Below, piece by piece: positions 1 through 4,821 of a DNA stretch of 7,298 nt. Under the pieces are notes generated by a model. It ran no database searches and had not been told where the DNA came from. It saw nothing but the letters and a program-made list of their open reading frames with translations. The first letter of the stretch is position 1. Each line of letters starts with the position of its first letter. Source of the stretch: Bacillota bacterium (GTDB taxonomy: Bacteria > Bacillota_I > Bacilli_A > ML615J-28 > CAG-698); contig JAEZSA010000092.1 of assembly GCA_023422115.1 (NCBI GenBank), forward strand, positions 1-7,298, read 5' to 3'. The translations under genes and the position numbers were made by a program.

Positions 1-802
1 TTATCGCACTGATATCGGGTTGAAAAAGATATTTTGGAATTCCACCTAGATTTTTTAGTAGTTTTCCTAAATGGCGATTGCAAAAGTAATAATAAGCAAT
101 TACCGTATTTACTTTATATTTTGGATAATAAGGTAAAAAGGAAAACATGAAGTCCAACTTAGACGGATGATTAAAAATTAAAATACTCGGTTGTTCAATT
201 TTGGGTAAATTTGTTTTGTTTACCTTAACATTGAAACGAAGGAAGAAGTATATTTTCATAAAAAAGGCTAAAAAATGATATAAAAAGCGATTTATTTTTT
301 TAACTGGGCCTTGAAAATAGGCCATATCATATTTTTTGTTCATATTTTCAAATATCCTCGAAACTCGTTTATTAAAAAGCCAATAAAGAAAAACAAGTAA
401 AATAATACTACCATAAGAAATCAATAAAGCAACAGCATTTTTTGTATAAAAGAAGTTAATAATTAAGAAAACAGGAATTAAAAAAATCATAAGCCAAATA
501 GAAGAAGCACGAATGCTTCTATTGGTAAGATGGCTGATAATTTGTTTTCCAAATTTCATCGATAATAAAGAAACAATACATATGCCAATAATTAGCAACA
601 AGGAAACAAGAAAATATCCATTAATAATAAAGGAACCAAAAGCAATACATATAATAAGGGAAGGAATCGTTCCTAGTGTAGTAAGTAGTGAATATTTAAT
701 AAAATTTATTTTGCTATTTGCAGCACGATAAGCAACCATTCCATAAGGAACTGCTGGTACGAAATATAAAGCTAAAATAAAAAGATAAAATCCTTCTTTT
801 GG
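1..802 (-). CDS. Second half of VTT-acyltransferase fusion (downstream frame, 3' end outside window)
   Basis: Reading the minus strand from position 802 to 2 gives 267 codons without a stop, and the frame leaves the window. It has no start of its own with a ribosome binding site, and its N-terminus completes the VTT domain begun by the ORF at 714-1229 (FVPAVPYGMVAYRAANSKI, then TLGTIP). This matches the conserved second half of DedA/TVP38-type proteins. Two further hydrophobic segments follow (about 360-490). A PlsC-like lysophospholipid acyltransferase domain comes next, with the catalytic HX4D motif as NHPSKLD (H at 167-169, D at 152-154) and a downstream GGIPK (32-46) resembling the family's conserved G-x-I-P block. 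By family knowledge the acyltransferase part would move an acyl chain to a glycerophospholipid acceptor at the membrane. Substrate and full length cannot be judged. In-frame ATGs at 737-739 and 557-559 exist, but neither makes a sensible domain start, so I treat this as the continuation of the upstream ORF. Confidence 0.75.
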
Positions 803-1229
803 TTTTTTTTTCTGGAAGTTCTCCCAATTTTTCCATTTGTTTGGAATTATATAATAAGGTAGGTTTTGTTTTAAAAATACGAACGAGAAAATAAACAATG
901 GTATTTCCTAAAAAAATACCAATAACACAACTAATAAAACCTAACCAGGGCCCGCAAGTTAGACCAGCAATAATTTGAATGGGTTGAGCGGGTATAATTG
1001 TTAGCAAAACTTGAAAAGTATGGAGAATTACAATAAAAAAATATCGCCAAAAGCCATATTTGTTGATTTGTTCCTGTAAGGGGATTATATCATCAGTTTC
1101 TATAAAAATCCTAAAGGGTCGATATAAGTCAATGGTGACGTAAGCTAATATTGCCAGCAATACGCCGATAACAATGACACTAAAGAAAATTTTCCCCCAG
1201 TTTCTTTTTTTTACTTTTTCCATCATCAT
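714..1229 (-). CDS. VTT (DedA/TVP38-like) membrane protein, N-terminal part, frame-shifted at an A9 run
   Basis: This is the first part of the same gene. It starts with three consecutive ATG codons (1221-1229) after a weak AGAAAGAG ribosome binding site. A hydrophobic helix spans about residues 14-34, followed by the start of a VTT/SNARE-associated domain: membrane helix, TIIPAQPIQIIAGL (re-entrant-like P-rich loop, about 77-90), then GPWLGFISCVIGIFLGNTI. Homology-like sequence ends at KLGELPEKK (about residue 142). After the nine-A run at 803-811 this frame gives about 30 unrelated residues (low-complexity, Ser/Cys-rich tail) and stops with TAG at 714-716. Losing one A restores the frame of the feature at 1-802 and the rest of the VTT domain. 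VTT proteins are polytopic membrane proteins; several are lipid scramblases or affect membrane lipid homeostasis. Whether this copy is a pseudogene, a phase-off allele, an assembly error or slippage-expressed cannot be told from the sequence. Confidence 0.8.
   Translation of the reverse strand: MMMEKVKKRNWGKIFFSVIVIGVLLAILAYVTIDLYRPFRIFIETDDIIPLQEQINKYGFWRYFFIVILHTFQVLLTIIPAQPIQIIAGLTCGPWLGFISCVIGIFLGNTIVYFLVRIFKTKPTLLYNSKQMEKLGELPEKKTKRRILSFYFSFIFRTSSSLWNGCLSCCK
803..811 (-). other. Homopolymer A9 (minus strand) at the frame break
   Basis: Nine consecutive T on the plus strand, read as CCAG-A9-CC on the minus strand. With nine A the VTT gene runs into a stop at 714-716. With eight A (or eleven) the frame joins the 267-codon continuation. 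Runs of this length are typical sites of replication slippage, transcriptional slippage and sequencing error. Confidence 0.85.
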
Positions 1230-1253
1230 CTACTCTTTCTAATAACTATTAGA

Positions 1254-1282
1254 ATTATATCACAAAAAAACGAGTTTGTTAA
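1254..1282 (-). promoter_or_regulatory. Sigma-A promoter for the VTT-acyltransferase gene
   Basis: On the minus strand, -35 TTAACA (1277-1282), a 17-base spacer and a perfect -10 TATAAT (1254-1259). The expected start of transcription near 1247 leaves a leader of about 18 bases before the first ATG at 1229. Confidence 0.75.
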
Positions 1283-1334
1283 GAGAAAATGGCATATAAA
1301 CTGATAACAAAAGCCGCTGGAGATGGAAATTACT

Positions 1335-1363
1335 TTAATATAACATGGTAATAATGTTATAAT
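1335..1363 (+). promoter_or_regulatory. Extended -10 promoter for the GNAT / radical SAM unit
   Basis: TGT-TATAAT (1355-1363) is a perfect extended -10 element. A weak -35, TTAATA (1335-1340), lies 17 bases upstream. The ribosome binding site AAGGAG (1373-1378) sits six bases before the ATG at 1385. The promoter is divergent from the one for the minus-strand gene, about 75 bases away. Confidence 0.65.
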
Positions 1364-1384
1364 AAAGAAAATAAGGAGATAAAC

Positions 1385-2503
1385 ATGCAAGTAATAGAAA
1401 TATCAAAAAAAAGAGATATTAAAAAATTTATTGATTTTCCCAACAAGTTATATAAGGACAATCCCTATTTTGTACCTTGTATTTTTCTTGATGAAATGAA
1501 TAACCTAAATCCAAAGAAAAATCCGGCTTATCAATATGCAGAGACAAAACTTTTCCTTGCTTATGAAGGAAAGAAAATTGTAGGACGTATTTGTGGTTTG
1601 ATTAGCCATGCTTATAATAAAAAGAAAAATGTAAATCAAATTCGATTTAATCGCTTTGATGTGATAGATGATCTTGAAGTAAGCAGAGCATTAATTAATG
1701 CAGTCATGGATTGGGCTAGAAGTAGAGGGATTCATCAAATGATAGGACCAATTGGTTTTAGCGATTTGGATAAACAAGGAATGCTTGTTGAAGGTTTTGA
1801 AGAAATGAGTAATTCATTAACATTATATAATCATGAGTATTATGTAAAACATCTAGAACAACTAGGTTTTCGTAAAGATGCAGATTGGTTGGAATTCCAA
1901 GTATTCACTCCTCAAGAAATGAATGAAAGAATCAGTCGCTTATCTGAAATCATTAAAAAGCGTTATGGCTATAATGTGGTAAAAGTGAAAAACGGTCGCG
2001 AAGCGAAACCTTATACTCATGAAGTCTTTCATTTAATTAATGAGGCATTTGAACCATTATATGGTGTTGTAAAACTAAATGATAAACAAATTGAAGAAAC
2101 AATTAAACAATTTGTTGCCTTAATAAATTTTGAATATTGTTATATAATTACCGATAAGAGCGATAAATTAATTGGCTTTGGTGCTTTAACTCCATCCATT
2201 AATGAAGCTTTAATTAAATCGCGTGGTAGACTTTTCCCATTTGGTGCTTTAAGAATCTTAAAAGCAACTAAAAAAGGAGATGTTCTAGATATGTATATTC
2301 TTGCAGTAAAACCAGAATATCAAAATCTTGGAGTCAATGCTTTAATTTTATCGGAAGGTATTAAAACAGCAATTAAAAATAACGTGAAATATGCAGAGAC
2401 AGGACCAGAGTTAGAGACAAATCATGCTGTTCAAGATCAATGGAAAGAATTTAAAACTCGTCAACATCGTCGTCGTCGTTCTTGGATCATTGATTTCAAA
2501 TAG
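1385..2503 (+). CDS. GNAT-family N-acetyltransferase-like protein (372 aa, two-part)
   Basis: This protein belongs to a widespread but poorly characterised family of large GNAT-like proteins of about 370-400 residues. The N-terminal half has the family hallmarks: LYKDNPYFVP (22-31), KKNPAYQYAETKLFLAYEGK (44-63), VGRICGLI (66-73), and GPIGFSDLDKQGMLVEGF (121-138) followed by YNHEYY (148-153). The C-terminal half (about 200-372) looks like a GNAT fold. Its acetyl-CoA-binding segment is VKPEYQNLGVNALIL (308-322), a Q-x-x-G-x-N version of the usual Q/R-x-x-G-x-G/A loop, then ETGPELETN (338-346). The C-terminus is basic (HRRRRSW, encoded by a CGT run). No signal peptide or membrane helix is seen, so it is probably cytosolic. 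The substrate is unknown. The start is fixed by AAGGAG six bases upstream. A radical SAM gene follows after eight bases, suggesting co-transcription. The family call is sound; the enzymatic activity is inferred. Confidence 0.8.
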   Translation: MQVIEISKKRDIKKFIDFPNKLYKDNPYFVPCIFLDEMNNLNPKKNPAYQYAETKLFLAYEGKKIVGRICGLISHAYNKKKNVNQIRFNRFDVIDDLEVSRALINAVMDWARSRGIHQMIGPIGFSDLDKQGMLVEGFEEMSNSLTLYNHEYYVKHLEQLGFRKDADWLEFQVFTPQEMNERISRLSEIIKKRYGYNVVKVKNGREAKPYTHEVFHLINEAFEPLYGVVKLNDKQIEETIKQFVALINFEYCYIITDKSDKLIGFGALTPSINEALIKSRGRLFPFGALRILKATKKGDVLDMYILAVKPEYQNLGVNALILSEGIKTAIKNNVKYAETGPELETNHAVQDQWKEFKTRQHRRRRSWIIDFK

Positions 2504-2511
2504 ATATCACT

Positions 2512-3378
2512 ATGCGATGGCAAAAATTTAAAAGTATTTTTACTAATAACAACTGTAATCCTTATCGTGGGTGCGAACATGATTGTATTTATTGTGATGC
2601 TCGTAGCAAGGTTTACAATATTGAAGGCGAATTTACCGATGTTATTGGAAAAGAAAATGCAGTGGAATTAGCGCGATTTGAATTATCAAAAAGAAAACAA
2701 AAAGCAATCATTCACACAGGTTCGATGTGTGATCCTTATACTATTTCTGAAGGCAAAACCATGCTAATGAGAAATTTATTAGAGGTTATTTTTGAATTCG
2801 GCTTCGGAGTTGGTATTTTAACGAAAAGCACATTAATTTTACGTGATCTTGATTTATTGAAGAAAATAAACAAACGCTATAAAACAGTCGTTAGTTTTAC
2901 AATCACGAATATTGATGATGCTATTTGTAAGAAGATTGAACCAAAATCCTCTCTCACATCAGCAAGATTTGCTGCTTTACAAAAACTTCATGATGAGAAT
3001 ATCACAACGGGAATTTGGCTTTGCCCAACACTTCCCTTCATCAATGATAGTGAAGAAAATATCAGAAGTATTGTTCGTAAATGTGGAGAAGTTGGGGTTT
3101 CTTATATCATTGTTTTTGATTTTGGTACAACGATGCGTGAAGGTTCTAGAGAATATTTTTACCAATGCCTTGATCGTGAGTTCCCCGGATTAAAAGAAAA
3201 ATATCAAAAAATATATGGGAATCAATATAATTGTTTATCCCCCAAGAATAAAAATTTATGGAAAATATTCAAAGAGGAGTGCGAACATTATCATATTCAA
3301 TATGAATGGGAAAAAATAAAAAAAATTTGGGAAGTAAAATCTGAATTTTCCCAAATTAGTTTGTTTGATCAAGTATAA
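2512..3378 (+). CDS. SPL-family radical SAM protein (288 aa)
   Basis: The N-terminus carries a radical SAM cluster motif, NPYRGCEHDCIYCDAR, with C21, C25 and C28 (CX3CX2C) to bind the [4Fe-4S] cluster that cleaves S-adenosylmethionine. Further family marks are HTGSMCDPY (68-76), GILTKST (101-107), KKIEPKSSLTSARFAAL (140-156) and the C-terminal QISLFDQV. This pattern belongs to the SplB-like (COG1533) group named after spore photoproduct lyase. Most members are not SPL, and their substrates are unknown. It starts eight bases after the acetyltransferase stop with no recognisable Shine-Dalgarno sequence, so translation may depend on coupling to the upstream gene. No other in-frame ATG lies between the preceding in-frame stop (2491-2493) and 2512. 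Its last 20 or so codons overlap a hairpin that looks like the terminator of the convergent minus-strand gene. No plus-strand terminator was found after it. Confidence 0.85.
   Translation: MRWQKFKSIFTNNNCNPYRGCEHDCIYCDARSKVYNIEGEFTDVIGKENAVELARFELSKRKQKAIIHTGSMCDPYTISEGKTMLMRNLLEVIFEFGFGVGILTKSTLILRDLDLLKKINKRYKTVVSFTITNIDDAICKKIEPKSSLTSARFAALQKLHDENITTGIWLCPTLPFINDSEENIRSIVRKCGEVGVSYIIVFDFGTTMREGSREYFYQCLDREFPGLKEKYQKIYGNQYNCLSPKNKNLWKIFKEECEHYHIQYEWEKIKKIWEVKSEFSQISLFDQV
3311..3357 (-). terminator. Intrinsic terminator for the minus-strand small membrane protein, inside the radical SAM CDS
   Basis: A 10-bp perfect stem (AATTTGGGAA at 3324-3333 with TTCCCAAATT at 3348-3357, loop of 14 bases) is followed on the minus strand by an almost pure T tract (plus-strand A run 3311-3323, one interruption). 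It lies 25 bases beyond the stop of the minus-strand gene at 3382. On the plus strand the hairpin is preceded, not followed, by the A/T run, so it should not terminate the radical SAM transcript. Confidence 0.7.
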
Positions 3379-3381
3379 TTG

Positions 3382-3609
3382 TTATTGTTTTAAGTGAGCA
3401 AAAACGATTACTTTACCAACCTTACATATCGTATAGATATCCACAATCCAAAGAATCACCATTCCAAAAATAATCCAAATGATTCCTGCTGCAATTTGAC
3501 CTTTTCCTAATCGATAGATGCCATAAAAAATACCATCTAAGACAGGAAGGGCAAAAAAGAGTTTTAAAATAAAAGGTAGTTTATCAAAGAAATTTATGTA
3601 TTTTACCAT
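3382..3609 (-). CDS. Small two-helix membrane protein (75 aa), unknown function
   Basis: The start is taken at ATG 3607-3609 (MVKYINFFDKLPF). An ATG further upstream at 3634-3636 would lie at or before the expected transcription start, and a good GGAGG site (3622-3626) lies between the two. The protein has two hydrophobic segments, about residues 11-32 and 38-60, separated by a short basic turn (YRLGKGQ). A short basic tail follows, so both ends probably face the same side. The shape resembles small TM2-like inner membrane proteins of Bacillota, but no catalytic or binding motif is visible and I assign no function. It is convergent with the radical SAM gene, the stop codons lying only three bases apart. 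Spacing between GGAGG and the ATG is 12 bases, longer than usual, because of a duplicated heptamer. Confidence 0.7.
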   Translation of the reverse strand: MVKYINFFDKLPFILKLFFALPVLDGIFYGIYRLGKGQIAAGIIWIIFGMVILWIVDIYTICKVGKVIVFAHLKQ

Positions 3610-3623
3610 AAGAACCAAGAACC
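3610..3623 (-). repeat. Tandem heptamer GGTTCTT x2 between ribosome binding site and start codon
   Basis: On the minus strand GGTTCTT is directly repeated (3617-3623 and 3610-3616), filling the gap between GGAGG and the ATG at 3609. One copy would give a normal spacing of five bases; two give 12. Confidence 0.7.
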
Positions 3624-3638
3624 TCCAATTTCTCATTT

Positions 3639-3647
3639 ATTATACCA
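3639..3647 (-). promoter_or_regulatory. Extended -10 promoter of the small membrane protein gene
   Basis: Minus-strand TGG-TATAAT (3639-3647) is a perfect extended -10. No good -35 is seen 17 bases upstream (a T-rich stretch only). Transcription would begin near 3632, which supports the start codon at 3609 rather than 3636. Confidence 0.55.
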
Positions 3648-3690
3648 TAGAAAAGAAGAGAAAAAAAGAGTTAGATGATTTTAAAACAAG

Positions 3691-3741
3691 ATAAAAAAAT
3701 AATAAATAAAAATTGACAATGAGTGGGAAAAGGTGTATAAT
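3691..3741 (+). promoter_or_regulatory. Consensus sigma-A promoter of the L21 operon with UP-like A/T tract
   Basis: Perfect -35 TTGACA (3713-3718), a 17-base spacer and perfect -10 TATAAT (3736-3741). The 22 bases before the -35 are entirely A and T, with A tracts that resemble an UP element. This is the strongest-looking promoter in the window, as expected for ribosomal protein genes. Confidence 0.9.
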
Positions 3742-3747
3742 ACCTAT

Positions 3748-3833
3748 GTTGTGAATTCTAAGCACAACCGCACATAAAAGGTTTCTAAGTAACTGTTGTT
3801 CACCTTAGTTGGCGTGTCTTATAAAAAAAATTG
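3748..3833 (+). ncRNA. Ribosomal protein L21 leader (structured 5' UTR)
   Basis: The roughly 100-base leader between the promoter and rplU resembles the L21 leader described upstream of rplU in Firmicutes (Rfam L21_leader). That assignment comes from position and remembered pattern and was not computed. Visible elements are a hairpin TTGTG (3749-3753) with CACAA (3763-3767), a second stem AAGGT (3778-3782) with ACCTT (3802-3806), and two copies of TTCTAAG (3756-3762 and 3783-3789). Either copy could pair with CTTAG (3804-3808). No T-tract terminator is present, so if L21 regulates here the switch would probably act on translation or RNA stability. The ribosome binding site starts just after it. 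Confidence 0.7.
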
Positions 3834-3848
3834 AGGAGGTGCTGTATC

Positions 3849-4148
3849 ATGTATGCAATTATTGAAACTGGTGGTAAACAATATCGCGTTCAAGAAAATG
3901 ATTTCATTTTTATTGAAAAACTAGATGTTGAAGCGAATGATCAAGTTGTTTTTGATAAGGTTTTGATGGTAAACGATAAAGTAGGAACACCATACGTAGA
4001 AGGTGCGAAAGTTACTGGCGTTGTTGAAAAAAATGGCAAAGCTAAAAAAATTATCGTTTATAAATACAAATCAAAAAAGAACTATCATAAAAAGCAAGGT
4101 CATCGTCAACCTTATACAAAGGTTCAAATTACTGCTATTGAAGGTTAA
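3849..4148 (+). CDS. rplU: 50S ribosomal protein L21
   Basis: The protein has 99 residues, close to the usual 100-103. It opens with the family N-terminus MYAIIETGGKQYRVQ and ends with the L21 signature region YKSKKNYHKKQGHRQPYTKVQI. L21 binds 23S rRNA in the large subunit. ATG 3849 is chosen because GAGGAGG (3833-3839) lies nine bases upstream and the residues from here match the family exactly. An in-frame TTG at 3831 lies within the ribosome binding site region and is not a start. It is the first gene of the L21-Prp-L27 operon, driven by the promoter at 3713-3741 and probably controlled through its leader. Confidence 0.98.
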   Translation: MYAIIETGGKQYRVQENDFIFIEKLDVEANDQVVFDKVLMVNDKVGTPYVEGAKVTGVVEKNGKAKKIIVYKYKSKKNYHKKQGHRQPYTKVQITAIEG

Positions 4149-4150
4149 TA

Positions 4151-4468
4151 ATGACAACAGTCCATGTTTATACAGATAAAAACGAAAAAATCAATGGAGT
4201 CTTTATCAGTGGTCATTCTGGCTATGAAGATAATGGAAAAGACATTGTATGTAGTGCTGTATCAACAGCTGTATTATTAACTGCTAGTCTAATTGAGAAA
4301 ATTTGTCCCAACTATGTTTTTGAGACAGATGATAACAGAGTGACTATGTCATTAAAATTGCTTGAATCAAATGAAGTTAGCGATATTGCTATTACAAATT
4401 TGGTTGAATTTTTAGAAAGTGTAAAGAAAGATTACACAAAATACATTAAAATAAAATACATAAAATAG
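4151..4468 (+). CDS. prp: Ribosomal-processing cysteine protease Prp
   Basis: The protein is 105 residues, typical for Prp (formerly YsxB, DUF464). The catalytic pair is visible as GHSGYEDNGKDIVCSAVS, with His22 and Cys34 at the same positions as in the Staphylococcus aureus enzyme. Prp cuts the N-terminal extension of L27 so that L27 can work in the ribosome. Here it lies directly between rplU and rpmA, the normal order. The ATG is two bases after the L21 stop, with a modest AAGG site in the end of the L21 gene, which suggests coupled and lower-level translation. Its TAG stop overlaps the ribosome binding site of rpmA. Confidence 0.95.
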   Translation: MTTVHVYTDKNEKINGVFISGHSGYEDNGKDIVCSAVSTAVLLTASLIEKICPNYVFETDDNRVTMSLKLLESNEVSDIAITNLVEFLESVKKDYTKYIKIKYIK

Positions 4469-4479
4469 GAGGTAATCTC

Positions 4480-4761
4480 ATGTTCAAAATAAATATTCAG
4501 TTTTTTGCGTCTAAAAAAGCTGCTGGTTCAACAAAGAATGGTAGAGATTCCCATGCTAAACGATTAGGTGCTAAGAAAGCAGATGGAGAATTCGCAACAG
4601 CCGGTTCAATTATCTATCGCCAAAGAGGAACTAAAATATTCCCTGGAACTAATGTTGGTATTGGTGGAGATGATACATTATTTGCAACCATTACTGGTTA
4701 TGTAAAATATGAGCGTAAAGGAAAAGACAAAAAACAAGTTTCTGTTTACGAAGCGAGATAA
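4480..4761 (+). CDS. rpmA: 50S ribosomal protein L27 with Prp-cleaved N-terminal extension
   Basis: The protein is 93 residues and opens MFKINIQFFASKKAAGSTKNG. The INIQFF part followed by ASKK is the Firmicutes-type extension, expected to be cleaved after F9 to leave A10 as the mature N-terminus; this site is known from S. aureus L27. The rest is canonical L27 (DSHAKRLGAKKADGEF, GSIIYRQRGTKIFPG, VGIGGDDTLFA). The mature N-terminus reaches toward the peptidyl transferase centre. A perfect AGGAGGT (4467-4473) lies six bases before the ATG and overlaps the stop of prp. An intrinsic terminator follows eight bases after the stop codon. Confidence 0.97.
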   Translation: MFKINIQFFASKKAAGSTKNGRDSHAKRLGAKKADGEFATAGSIIYRQRGTKIFPGTNVGIGGDDTLFATITGYVKYERKGKDKKQVSVYEAR

Positions 4762-4768
4762 ATATGAT

Positions 4769-4795
4769 ATGCACTTATTTTAAGTGCATTTTTTT
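4769..4795 (+). terminator. Intrinsic terminator after rpmA
   Basis: A 9-bp perfect stem (ATGCACTTA at 4769-4777 with TAAGTGCAT at 4781-4789), a three-base loop and a T run at 4789-4795. The stem has only three G-C pairs, so termination may be partial. That would allow read-through into obg, which starts 26 bases later. Confidence 0.85.
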
Positions 4796-4821
4796 AACTA
4801 AAATGAAAGGAGTTGGGTATC

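Noticed and set aside
513..731. Open frame of 72 codons on the plus strand
   Set aside because: It lies opposite the long minus-strand VTT-acyltransferase frame, has no ribosome binding site and no recognisable protein features.
2468..2480. CGT repeat near the end of the acetyltransferase gene as a microsatellite
   Set aside because: It encodes a run of arginines in frame, and the number of units is small; a basic C-terminus is plausible for the protein.
2912..3193. Open frames on both strands inside the radical SAM gene
   Set aside because: They overlap a clearly conserved coding frame and show no family pattern or start signal.
3637..3712. Small RNA or extra gene in the A/T-rich stretch before the L21 promoter
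   Set aside because: No frame, no hairpin and no terminator; it is explained by two divergent promoters and a UP-like tract.
3831..3848. TTG start for L21 giving six extra residues
   Set aside because: These codons are the Shine-Dalgarno region itself, and the family N-terminus MYAIIETGGK begins at 3849.
4813..4821. TTG start for Obg giving three extra residues
   Set aside because: It directly abuts the AAAGGAG site, leaving no spacing; ATG 4822 has normal spacing and the family N-terminus.
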